Assembly: GCF_051900415.1 (NCBI RefSeq)
Contig: NZ_JBHZGL010000002.1
Location: 186,001-250,000 of the forward strand
Reading direction: 5' to 3'
Source: Frateuria_A sp051900415
GTDB lineage: Bacteria > Pseudomonadota > Gammaproteobacteria > Xanthomonadales > Rhodanobacteraceae
DNA: 64,000 nt
A program made the position numbers and the translations under genes. Under the pieces are notes generated by a model that saw only the letters and a list, made by a program, of their open reading frames with translations, did not search any database and was not told the DNA's origin. Each line of letters opens with the position of its first letter. Position 1 is the stretch's first letter. Below, piece after piece: positions 30,838 through 38,248 of the stretch.

Positions 30838-31113
30838 TCAGGCGCGCAGGTCGGCGAACTCGGGGTGCCGGCGCAGCCAGGCCGCCGCGTAGCCGCAAGC
30901 GGGCACCACCGTCCAGCCTTCGGCGCGCGCGGTTTCCATCGCGGCCTGGGTCAGCGCCGAGGCGATGCCGCGGCCTTCCACCGCGACCGGCACACCCGTG
31001 TGGGTGATCGTCATGACCTTGTCGGACAGTCGGTAATCCAGCTCGCAATGCTGGCCGTCCACCTCGGTGTCGAAGCGCTTGGCCGAGGGATCGTGCCGGA
31101 TGTCGAAGCTCAT
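30838..31113 (-). CDS. Small GNAT-like N-acetyltransferase (YidJ/CG-type)
   Basis: A 91-residue minimal acetyltransferase domain (Acetyltransf_CG). The short fold has HTGVPVAVEGRGIASALTQAAMETARAEGW (acetyl-CoA pyrophosphate loop EGRGIASAL) and VPACGYAAAWLRRHPEFADL, the family signature. Human GTLF3B/NATD1-like proteins share this fold; substrates are unknown. The ATG at 31113 gives MSFDIRHDP. A TAAGCT hexamer on the minus strand (about 31142-31147) may be its -10. Divergent from osmC-like gene. Confidence 0.92.
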   Translation of the reverse strand: MSFDIRHDPSAKRFDTEVDGQHCELDYRLSDKVMTITHTGVPVAVEGRGIASALTQAAMETARAEGWTVVPACGYAAAWLRRHPEFADLRA

Positions 31114-31255
31114 GCCGATGCTCGTCGATGGAAAGCGGAAAGCTTACGGCCGGCGCCGGCAAAACGCGCGTGAAGCGGGTGCCGGCGTGCGTTCGCGCGG
31201 CCTGCATGGCGCGGCGCCCACACTGGCCCGTCCATCCGAGCCCGAGGGAAACGCC

Positions 31256-31681
31256 ATGAAGAAATCCGCTTCCGCCACCTGGACCGGCGGCCTGAAAGAC
31301 GGCCAGGGCACCCTTTCCACCCAGACCGGCGTGCTGCGCGAGGCGCCATTCGGTTTCAAGTCGCGCTTCGAGGACGGCCCCGGCACCAACCCGGAGGAAC
31401 TGATCGGCGCAGCGCTGGCCGGCTGCTTCTCGATGGCGCTGTCGCTGGGCCTGGGCAACGCTGGGCTGACGCCGGAGCGAATCGAGACGAAGGCGCAGGT
31501 GACGCTGGACAAGCAGGGCGACGGCTTCGCCATCACCACCATCGCGCTGAACTGCCGCGCCCGCGTGCCGGGCGCCGATGCCGACACGTTCCAGCGCATT
31601 GCGCAGGAGACCAAGCAGGGTTGCCCGGTGTCCAAGGTGCTGCGCGCCGACATCTCGCTCGACGCCGCGCTGGAAGGGTGA
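31256..31681 (+). CDS. osmC: OsmC family peroxiredoxin-like protein
   Basis: Thiol-dependent hydroperoxide reductase of 141 residues. Catalytic Cys residues are in LAGCFSMALSL and KQGCPVSKVL, spaced as in OsmC. GTNPEELIGAALAG is the conserved helix before the first Cys; the N-terminal ATWTGGLKDGQGTLSTQTG beta-hairpin belongs to the OsmC (not Ohr) subgroup. The ATG at 31256 follows GAGGGA 6 nt upstream. Ends 13 bp before a family C repeat. Confidence 0.93.
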   Translation: MKKSASATWTGGLKDGQGTLSTQTGVLREAPFGFKSRFEDGPGTNPEELIGAALAGCFSMALSLGLGNAGLTPERIETKAQVTLDKQGDGFAITTIALNCRARVPGADADTFQRIAQETKQGCPVSKVLRADISLDAALEG

Positions 31682-31693
31682 CCCTCGGGAAGG

Positions 31694-31752
31694 CGCAGGG
31701 TGGGCTTCAGCCCACCGCGGCCGTGCGGGAAAGTGAGTCGAAGCCCACCTGC
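31694..31752. repeat. Family C GTGGGCTT...AAGCCCAC repeat, copy 2
   Basis: GGGTGGGCTTCAGCCCACC hairpin plus a second GAAGCCCACC half-unit between the convergent osmC-like and diguanylate cyclase genes. Matches 7337-7387. Confidence 0.6.
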
Positions 31753-31757
31753 GCGCA

Positions 31758-32951
31758 TCAGGCCAGCAGGCGTCGCCCCACCAGGACCGGATCGGATGCC
31801 ATCACCCGGTTGCGGCCCGCGTGCTTGGCCGCATAGAGCGCCGCGTCGGCGCGTTGCAGCAGGGCTCCCACGTCACTCTCGCCCGGCTCGGCCCCCGCGA
31901 CGCCGATCGACACGGTCAGCTGCAGCAGATGCCCGTCGACCAGCAATGGCGTGGTCTCGACCGTGGCGCGGATCCGTTCGGCCAGCACCAGCGCCTGCTC
32001 CAGGTTGGTGTCGGGCGCCAGCACCACGAATTCCTCGCCGCCGATACGCCCGATCACATTGCCGGCGCGCAACGTGGCCCGGATGCTGTCCACCAGTGCC
32101 AGCAGCACCTTGTCGCCACCGCCGTGGCCGAAGCGGTCGTTGATGCTCTTGAAATGGTCGGCGTCGATCATGAGCACGCCCATCGAGCGCCCCGCGCGTT
32201 GGGCCTGGGACAGCATCCGGGTGGCGCTTTCGGTCAGTGCCAGGCGGTTCTTCACGCCGGTCAGGGTGTCGACCCGCGCCAACAGGTGCAGTTCGCGCTG
32301 CAGCGTTTCGTTGTAGAGCAGCAGGAAGCCGATGCTGAGGAACAAGGGCTGCATGCCCGAGAGCAGCACGTAGAGGTAATTGACCGTATCCGGCTGGATG
32401 ATGTCGGCGGGCGGGTTGAGGTCGAACCACAGCTGGCCGTTGCGCCACACCAGCAGCAGCGCGGCCGCCGAGCACATCACCACCAGCGCCATCCGCGCCC
32501 GCGTGCCTTGCCGCGGGCCGCCGCGCAGCAGCGCCTGCATCCGCAGCGCGATGTCGGCCATGATCGCGGCCGAGCCCCACAGCACGCGCACGCGGTAGTC
32601 CGGATCGACCACCCCGAACCAGGCCACCCCCAGCCAGCCGACCACGCCGATCGCCAGCGCGGTGCGCCAGCGCAGGGGCTCCCCCAGCAACATGCGCAGG
32701 GCGACCACCGACATGCCCTGCGCCAGCAAATTGAGCGCGTTGCCGCCCAGCAGCAACTGCGCCGGGTGCAGCCAGGCCTGCGCCGCCAGCATCGTCCAGG
32801 CGGCCGATTCGACCGCCAGCGCGGCGGCGCGCAGCTTCAGGCTGGTGCGCGCTGCGCCCGGTCCGCCGTGGGTACCTGCCCACAGCAGAACGGCCAGCAC
32901 CAGCGACTGGACGGCACTGATCAGCGACAGCGTTTCGATATGCATGGGCAT
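31758..32951 (-). CDS. Membrane diguanylate cyclase (GGDEF domain)
   Basis: Makes c-di-GMP from two GTP. The 397-residue protein has about seven hydrophobic helices up to residue ~215, a short linker, and a GGDEF domain starting at DTLTGVKNRLAL. The active-site loop is G304-G-E-E-F308, with DADHFKSINDRFGH as metal site, so catalysis is expected. The allosteric I-site that is normally RxxD five residues before GGEEF reads R295-A-G-N298, i.e. Asp replaced by Asn, which predicts weak product inhibition. The sensory region is a 7TM type of unknown ligand. Starts at 32951 or 32945 are both possible. yajQ, a possible c-di-GMP receptor, lies 2 kb away. Confidence 0.92.
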   Translation of the reverse strand: MPMHIETLSLISAVQSLVLAVLLWAGTHGGPGAARTSLKLRAAALAVESAAWTMLAAQAWLHPAQLLLGGNALNLLAQGMSVVALRMLLGEPLRWRTALAIGVVGWLGVAWFGVVDPDYRVRVLWGSAAIMADIALRMQALLRGGPRQGTRARMALVVMCSAAALLLVWRNGQLWFDLNPPADIIQPDTVNYLYVLLSGMQPLFLSIGFLLLYNETLQRELHLLARVDTLTGVKNRLALTESATRMLSQAQRAGRSMGVLMIDADHFKSINDRFGHGGGDKVLLALVDSIRATLRAGNVIGRIGGEEFVVLAPDTNLEQALVLAERIRATVETTPLLVDGHLLQLTVSIGVAGAEPGESDVGALLQRADAALYAAKHAGRNRVMASDPVLVGRRLLA

Positions 32952-33128
32952 GCTGGGCTCTCCCCGCGCCCGAACGTGACGATGGCGCCCGCCCTGGATG
33001 TCGCGTGTCCGCGATGGCGTCCTGTGCCTGGTCGTCGCCCGTCATATCGGCGCTGGCTGCCTCGACTTTAGCGTTGACAGCGTGCGGAAGTTCGATACTT
33101 TCCACGCAAAACGCCCGACGGACGCCGA

Positions 33129-35003
33129 ATGGCCACCCAGATCCCCTCCCGCAACAGCTGCCTGCCGCGCATGACCGCCGGCGAGAAGCGCTTCTCCGAG
33201 CGGCTGGAACAGAAGCTGGAGGACGACTACCTGCTCTGGTACGACGTGCCCGTCGGCCTGAAGCAGCGCCGCCCGGACTTCGTGGTGTTCCATCCACGCC
33301 GCGGGCTGCTGGTGCTGGAGGTGAAGGACTGGAAGGCCGAGACCATCCAGCACGCCGACAGCACCCAGTTCACACTGATCACCGAGCGTGGCCTGGTGAA
33401 GGAGAACCATCCACTGCTGCAGGCCCGCGCCTATGCGCTGGAGATCGGCGTGGTGCTCGAACGCGATCCGGCGCTGCGATTCCCCGAAGGCCACCGCCAT
33501 GCCGGCAAGATCATCATGCCGTGGGCCTGGGGCGTGGTGTTGTCCAACATCAGCCGCAAGCAGTTCGAGGAGGGCGGGCTGGACGCGGTGATCCCGCCGC
33601 ACCTGGCGATCTGCCGCGACGAATTCTACGAGTCGGTCGAGTCGGAGGACTTCCAGGAGCGGCTGTGGGCGATGTTCCCCTATGCGTTCCCGGTGGCCAT
33701 GACGCTGCCGCAGATCGACCGTGTGCGCTGGCACCTGTTCCCCGAGTTGCGCGTGGAACCCGGCAGCGGCCAGTTCGGCCTGTTCGGCCCGACCGATGCG
33801 GCGGTGCGCCCGCTGCAGATTCCCGAACTGGTGAAGGTGATGGACGCGCAGCAGGAACAGCTGGCACGCTCGCTGGGCGACGAGCACCGGATCATCCACG
33901 GCGTAGCCGGCTCGGGCAAGACCATGATCCTGGGCTTCCGCGCGATGCAGCTGGCGCGCGCGATGAACCGGCCGATCCTGGTGCTCTGCTACAACAAGAC
34001 CCTCGCGGCCCGGCTGGAGCAGCTGATCGGCGAACGTGGCCTGGCCGAGAAGGTGCAGGTCTACAACTTCCACAAGTGGTGCCACAAGATGCTCACGGCC
34101 TACCACGTGGAGTTGCCGCCGAAAGGCAGCGATGGGTTCTTCGCGCAGATGGTCGAGCGGGTGATCGACGGCGTCGACAAGGGTCAGATCCCGCGTTTCC
34201 AGTACGGTGCGGTGTTGGTGGACGAAGGCCACGACTTCGAGCCGGACTGGTACAAGCTGATCGTGCAGATGATCGACCCGGCGACCAATTCGCTGCTGGT
34301 GCTCTACGACGACGCCCAGAACATCTACGGCAAGGCCGACCGGCGCAAGGTGAGCTGGAAGAGCCTGGGGGTCCAGGCGCAGGGCCGCACCACCATCCTC
34401 AAGCTCAACTACCGCAATACGCTGGAGATCCTGGCCGTGGCGCGTGGCTTCGCCAACGAGTTGCTCATCGAGCGCGACGACGACGGCGACGGCGTACCGC
34501 TCGTCGCCCCCGAGAGCGCCGGCCGCCGCGGTGCGGTGCCGGAGCTGATCCGCGTCGAGACGGCCGCCGCCCAGCTCACCGTGCTGATCGCACAGTTGCG
34601 CGACGAGCACGCGCACGGCCGGCCGTGGTCGGACATGGCGGTGATCTTCCGCAACCAGTGGGAAGGCGAGAAGCTCGCCGAGGCACTGGACCGCGAAGGC
34701 ATCCCCGGCCGGCTGGCCGAAGGCCGGGGCAAGGGAGCGCTGTTCGCCGTCGCCGACACGGTCAAGTTGGTGACCATGCATTCGAGCAAGGGGCTGGAGT
34801 TCCCGTTCGTGATCATCCCGGGGCTCGGATCGCTGCCCAAGGAGGGCAAGGACGAGGCCGAGGAGGCGCGCCTGCTCTACGTGGCGATGACCCGCGCGAC
34901 CGAGCGGTTGGTGCTGATCCACCATGACGATTCGGTGTTCAGCAAGCGCATCCGCGATGCGATCAATCAGGTGCAGGACCAGTTGGTCGCCCTGCCGGCC
35001 TGA
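33129..35003 (+). CDS. NERD-domain SF1 DNA helicase
   Basis: A 624-residue protein joining an N-terminal nuclease-related domain (NERD, PD-(D/E)xK type: D50 in RRPDFVVFHP, E64-V-K66 in LLVLEVKDWKA) to a UvrD/Rep-type helicase core. Helicase motifs: Walker A GVAGSGKT (258-265), motif Ia/Ib YNKTLAARLE, motif II VLVDEGHDFEPDW, motif III LYDDAQNIYGKA, motif V TMHSSKGLEFPFVIIPGL and motif VI RLLYVAMTRATERLVLI. Both nuclease and ATPase centres look intact. Such proteins are found as stand-alone helicase-nucleases; roles in repair or mobile-DNA defence have been suggested but are unproven here. Flanked by a family B repeat downstream, and no other defence gene is adjacent. Confidence 0.9.
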   Translation: MATQIPSRNSCLPRMTAGEKRFSERLEQKLEDDYLLWYDVPVGLKQRRPDFVVFHPRRGLLVLEVKDWKAETIQHADSTQFTLITERGLVKENHPLLQARAYALEIGVVLERDPALRFPEGHRHAGKIIMPWAWGVVLSNISRKQFEEGGLDAVIPPHLAICRDEFYESVESEDFQERLWAMFPYAFPVAMTLPQIDRVRWHLFPELRVEPGSGQFGLFGPTDAAVRPLQIPELVKVMDAQQEQLARSLGDEHRIIHGVAGSGKTMILGFRAMQLARAMNRPILVLCYNKTLAARLEQLIGERGLAEKVQVYNFHKWCHKMLTAYHVELPPKGSDGFFAQMVERVIDGVDKGQIPRFQYGAVLVDEGHDFEPDWYKLIVQMIDPATNSLLVLYDDAQNIYGKADRRKVSWKSLGVQAQGRTTILKLNYRNTLEILAVARGFANELLIERDDDGDGVPLVAPESAGRRGAVPELIRVETAAAQLTVLIAQLRDEHAHGRPWSDMAVIFRNQWEGEKLAEALDREGIPGRLAEGRGKGALFAVADTVKLVTMHSSKGLEFPFVIIPGLGSLPKEGKDEAEEARLLYVAMTRATERLVLIHHDDSVFSKRIRDAINQVQDQLVALPA

Positions 35004-35019
35004 GGATCGCGCTCCGGTC

Positions 35020-35158
35020 GCCCCCATCCGCCCTTCGGGCACCTTCCCCCGTGAACGGGGGAAGGATCGAACATGCGGCCAACGTCGCACGCGGAGCCAC
35101 CTGAGTGAGCCTTCCCCCGTTGACGGGGGAAGGTGCCGACAGGCGGATGGGGGAAGCC
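35020..35158. repeat. Family B repeat, copy 2
   Basis: GCCCCCATCCGCCCTTCGGG, hairpin CTTCCCCCGTGAACGGGGGAAGG, ~40 nt of unique sequence, hairpin CTTCCCCCGTTGACGGGGGAAGG, and closing arm CAGGCGGATGGGGGAAG. It separates the helicase gene from the S10 peptidase gene. Confidence 0.82.
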
Positions 35159-35209
35159 TTGCCCCGGCCCCCATGCCTTTGGGCACACCCCTCAAGCCCC
35201 ACCACCCGC

Positions 35210-35215
35210 TAGGCT
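35210..35215 (+). promoter_or_regulatory. Probable -10 element of the S10 peptidase gene (TAGGCT)
   Basis: TAGGCT 28 nt before the GTG start, in CCCGCTAGGCTGGCCG. Downstream is AAGGGG as ribosome site. A -35 is not clear. Confidence 0.3.
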
Positions 35216-35243
35216 GGCCGTTTCCGCAACAAGGGGAATCACC

Positions 35244-36734
35244 GTGCGCAAGACCCTCCAGGCCACGCTGCTGGCCGCCTCGCTGCTGGCCGGCCTCGCC
35301 GCCCCCGCCGTCGCCGCCGACAAGCCCGCCGCCGAGGCCAGCCACGGCGACTTCCACCTGCCGCCCTTCCCCGCCGACGCGCACGCCCAGCAGACCGCGC
35401 AGATCGACGGCCGCACGCTCAAGTACACTGTCACCGTCGGCTCGCTGCCGGTGCGCGACGCCAAGGGCAACACGGTCGCCGAGGTGGTCTACACCGCCTA
35501 CACCATGGGCGGGGGCGACCGTCCGGTGACCTTTGCGCTCAACGGCGGCCCGGGCGCCTCGTCGGTCTATCTCAACCTGGGCGCCATCGGTCCCAAGCGG
35601 GTGGATTTCGGCGTCGAGGGCGACAACCCCTCCGACCCGGCCACGCTGCACGACAACCCCGGCAGCTGGCTGCCCTTCACCGACCTGGTGTTCATCGACC
35701 CGGTCGGCACCGGCTTCAGCCGTGCGCTGGTCGACGACAAGAAGGCGACCGAGCTCTTCTACAGCACCGACAACGACATCAAGTACCTCTCGCGGATCGT
35801 CTACGACTGGCTGGTCAAGAACGGCCGGCTGCAGTCGCCCAAGTACCTGGTCGGCGAGAGCTACGGCGGCTTCCGCGGCCCGCGCATCACCGATTACCTG
35901 CAGACCCAGCTCGGCGTGGCGATGAAGGGCGTGGTACTGGTGTCGCCCTATCTCGACCCGGCCGCCTTCAACGACGAGAACGTCTCGCCGCTGCCGTGGA
36001 TGCTGACCCTGCCCTCGATCGCCGCCGCGCACCTGGAGCGCGAGCACAAGCTCACGCCCGAGGCGATGGCGCAGATCGTCGAATACACCCGCGGCGAGTA
36101 CGCCAGCGACCTGATGCGCGGCCGGTCCGATCCGCAGGCCACCGAGCGGGTGATCAAAAAAGTGACCGAACTGACCGGTCTCGACCCGTTGTTCGTGCGC
36201 CGCTCGGGAGGCCGGATCGAAACCCAGGCCTACCTGCGCGAGGTCTATCGCGCCGAAGGCAAGCTCGGCAGCCGCTACGATTCCAACGTCACCGCGTGGG
36301 ACCCGTTCCCCTACGCGCCGCGCCAGCGCACCGGCGACCCGATCCTGAACGGCATCATCGCGCCGACCACCACGGCCATGGTCGATTTCGTCACCCGTAC
36401 CGTGGGCTGGAAGTACGCGGGCCGCTACAACGCGCTGAGCTACGAGGTGAACAAGCTCTGGCACGAGGACGACGACGCCGACGAGGGCTCGGTCTCGCAA
36501 CTGCGCGAGTCGGTCGCCACCGACCCGGGCCTGCGCGTGCTGATCGCGCACGGCTGGGACGACCTCTCCTGTCCGTTCATGGCCTCCGTGCTCGTCGTCG
36601 ACCAGATGCCGCCGATGGGCGATGCGACCCGCGTCCAGGTGAAGAACTACCCCGGCGGCCACATGTTCTACGCCCGCCCGGACAGCCAGGCGGCACTGCT
36701 GAAGGACGTCAAGGCGCTCTACGGCGCACGCTGA
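35244..36734 (+). CDS. Serine carboxypeptidase family S10 protein
   Basis: Exported alpha/beta-hydrolase peptidase of 496 residues. Signal peptide MRKTLQATLLAASLLAGLAAPAVAA. The oxyanion motif is LNGGPGASSVYLNL, the nucleophile Ser is in LVGESYGGFRGPR, the acid Asp in AHGWDDLSCP and the His in PGGHMFYAR: the complete S10 triad. The start is GTG 35244 with AAGGGG 8-13 nt upstream; open codons further upstream are repeat DNA. Bacterial S10 enzymes are thought to hydrolyse C-terminal peptide bonds; actual substrate is unknown. Confidence 0.92.
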   Translation: MRKTLQATLLAASLLAGLAAPAVAADKPAAEASHGDFHLPPFPADAHAQQTAQIDGRTLKYTVTVGSLPVRDAKGNTVAEVVYTAYTMGGGDRPVTFALNGGPGASSVYLNLGAIGPKRVDFGVEGDNPSDPATLHDNPGSWLPFTDLVFIDPVGTGFSRALVDDKKATELFYSTDNDIKYLSRIVYDWLVKNGRLQSPKYLVGESYGGFRGPRITDYLQTQLGVAMKGVVLVSPYLDPAAFNDENVSPLPWMLTLPSIAAAHLEREHKLTPEAMAQIVEYTRGEYASDLMRGRSDPQATERVIKKVTELTGLDPLFVRRSGGRIETQAYLREVYRAEGKLGSRYDSNVTAWDPFPYAPRQRTGDPILNGIIAPTTTAMVDFVTRTVGWKYAGRYNALSYEVNKLWHEDDDADEGSVSQLRESVATDPGLRVLIAHGWDDLSCPFMASVLVVDQMPPMGDATRVQVKNYPGGHMFYARPDSQAALLKDVKALYGAR

Positions 36735-36741
36735 GTGCGAA

Positions 36742-36769
36742 GGTGCCGGCTCCCATGGGAGCCGGCACC
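36742..36769. promoter_or_regulatory. Perfect 28-bp palindrome before a -10 element
   Basis: GGTGCCGGCTCCCA mirrored exactly by TGGGAGCCGGCACC, with TACACT (36771-36776) starting one base later. It follows the S10 stop by 7 bp. It has no T-run, so it is either a weak terminator of the S10 gene or an operator overlapping the promoter of the small gene at 36803. Confidence 0.6.
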
Positions 36770-36770
36770 C

Positions 36771-36776
36771 TACACT
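36771..36776 (+). promoter_or_regulatory. Probable -10 element of the 65-codon gene (TACACT)
   Basis: TACACT lies 26 nt before ATG 36803, immediately after the 28-bp palindrome, which would therefore cover the -35 position. Confidence 0.35.
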
Positions 36777-36802
36777 GTCGCCCGGCCATCAGGGATGATC
36801 CC

Positions 36803-37000
36803 ATGCAATGCAAGCTGTTCTGCCGCAAGTCCGGCTATTTCACCCGTCCGGCAGCCTTTGCCGAAGTCCTGCAGCGGGAGGTCAACGACTGGCTGGCGGC
36901 GAACCCGTCCATCCGCGTGGTCCACGTTCTGCAATCGTCCAGCGGCGGTAGTCTTGAGCCCACCTCGGTGACCGTTTCGGTCTGGTACGAGGGCCAGTAA
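36803..37000 (+). CDS. Small conserved-looking cytosolic protein (65 aa)
   Basis: I do not know this family. The 65 residues have two cysteines at the N-terminus (MQCKLFCRKSGYF), an amphipathic helix (AFAEVLQREVNDWLAAN) and a closing strand pattern IRVVHVLQSSSGGS... VTVSVWYEG; an alpha/beta layout like small DNA-, RNA- or ligand-binding proteins. AGGGA sits 7 nt before the ATG, codon use fits the neighbours, and third positions are strongly GC, supporting translation. It lies 50 bp upstream of the Rieske oxygenase gene and may be cotranscribed with it. Confidence 0.65.
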   Translation: MQCKLFCRKSGYFTRPAAFAEVLQREVNDWLAANPSIRVVHVLQSSSGGSLEPTSVTVSVWYEGQ

Positions 37001-37050
37001 CGCAGGCCGCCCGCAGGGCGCGACTCCCCAACCCAACCGCCGGTGCCGCC

Positions 37051-38130
37051 ATGACCGAGCTGCTCACGCCCGATATCCTCGCCGCCCAGCCGCTCGACCA
37101 TGCGCACGCGCTTTCGGCGCGCTGCTACACCGATCCGCGCATGCCGGCACTCGACGCCAGGGCCGTGTTCGCGAAGAGCTGGCAACTGGTCTGCCACCAG
37201 TCGCAACTGGCCGGCGTGGGCGACCACCTGGTCACCGCCATCGCCGGCCTGCCGATCGTCGTGGTGCGCAGCGACGACGCCACCATCCGAGCTTTCCACA
37301 ACGTCTGCCGCCATCGCGCCGGCCCGGTCGCCAGCTGCGACGGCAAGGGCGCGACCGCCTTGCGCTGCCGCTACCACGGCTGGACCTACGGCCTGGACGG
37401 CGTGCTGCGCGGCGCGCCGGAGATGGGTCGTACGCCCGACTTCGATCCCTCGACGATCCGCCTGCCCGAGGCACGCGTGCAGGTCTGGCAAGGCCTGGTC
37501 TTCGTCGCCACCGGCGAGGGGCCACCGTTCGCGGATTTCGTCGATGGTATCGACACGCGCCTGGGCGAAGGGCGATCGCTGGCCGGCTTCGAGTTCCATC
37601 ATCGCGCCAGCTGGGAGGTGGCCTGCAACTGGAAGGTGTACGTGGACAACTACCTGGAGGGCTACCACGTGCCGCACATCCACCCGGGGCTCAACAGCGT
37701 GCTGGACTACCGCAGCTACGTCACCGAGACGGCACAGTGGTACTCCTATCAGTTCAGTCCGCTGGAAAGCGCCGACGAGCTCTATGGCAGCGGCGAGGCG
37801 CTTTACTACTTCCTCTACCCCAACACGATGCTCAACATCCTGCCCGGGCGGCTGCAGACCAACCGCGTGCTGCCGTTGGGTGTGGACCGCTGCCGGGTGG
37901 AGTTCGACTTCTATTACGCGCCCGACCCGAGCGAAGAAGCGCGCGTCCGGCGTGAGCGCGACGTCGCCTTCAGCGACGAAGTGCAGGACGAGGACGTGAC
38001 CATCTGCGAGGACGTGCAGCGCGGACTGGCGTCCGGCTCCTACGAGAGCGGGCGGTTGAATCCGCTGCGCGAGAACGCCGTCCACCACTTCCATGAACTG
38101 CTGCGCCGCACCTACCGCGAGCACGCATGA
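37051..38130 (+). CDS. Rieske non-haem iron oxygenase, alpha subunit
   Basis: A 359-residue aromatic-ring-hydroxylase-type oxygenase. Rieske [2Fe-2S] ligands: C86-x-H88 (NVCRHRAG) and C106-x2-H109 (RCRYHGWTYG). The mononuclear iron site is in NWKVYVDNYLEGYHVPHIHPGLN: H206 and H209/H211, with a downstream Asp expected. The Rieske domain sits at ~40-150 and the catalytic domain fills the rest. The EGYHVPHIHPGL form and lack of a beta subunit gene recall the choline/carnitine monooxygenase-like group more than naphthalene-type enzymes. No reductase gene is adjacent, so electron supply is unknown. Confidence 0.9.
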   Translation: MTELLTPDILAAQPLDHAHALSARCYTDPRMPALDARAVFAKSWQLVCHQSQLAGVGDHLVTAIAGLPIVVVRSDDATIRAFHNVCRHRAGPVASCDGKGATALRCRYHGWTYGLDGVLRGAPEMGRTPDFDPSTIRLPEARVQVWQGLVFVATGEGPPFADFVDGIDTRLGEGRSLAGFEFHHRASWEVACNWKVYVDNYLEGYHVPHIHPGLNSVLDYRSYVTETAQWYSYQFSPLESADELYGSGEALYYFLYPNTMLNILPGRLQTNRVLPLGVDRCRVEFDFYYAPDPSEEARVRRERDVAFSDEVQDEDVTICEDVQRGLASGSYESGRLNPLRENAVHHFHELLRRTYREHA

Positions 38131-38147
38131 AACCTGCCGATACCCCT

Positions 38148-38234
38148 GTAGGAGCGCACCCGGTGCGCGACCGCGGGCTGCCACGGTTCCACGCGGACGT
38201 CAGGTGCGCGGTCGCGCACTGGGTGCGCTCCTAC
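38148..38234. repeat. Family A GTAG-ended palindromic repeat, copy 8
   Basis: GTAGGAGCGCACCCGGTGCGCGACCGC and a right arm ending GTGCGCTCCTAC. It spans nearly all of the gap between the Rieske oxygenase stop (38130) and the permease start (38249), leaving only 14 nt before the ATG. Confidence 0.87.
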
Positions 38235-38248
38235 ACGTTTTGTCTGCG

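Noticed and set aside
33129..35003. A defence island around the NERD-helicase
   Set aside because: Neighbours are a diguanylate cyclase and a peptidase; no restriction, CBASS, Gabija-like or other defence gene is close.
33042..36662. A 1206-codon open frame on the minus strand opposite the helicase and S10 peptidase genes
   Set aside because: It has low-complexity His/Arg/Gln-rich composition typical of antisense frames in GC-rich DNA, and the opposite strand encodes two proteins with complete motifs.
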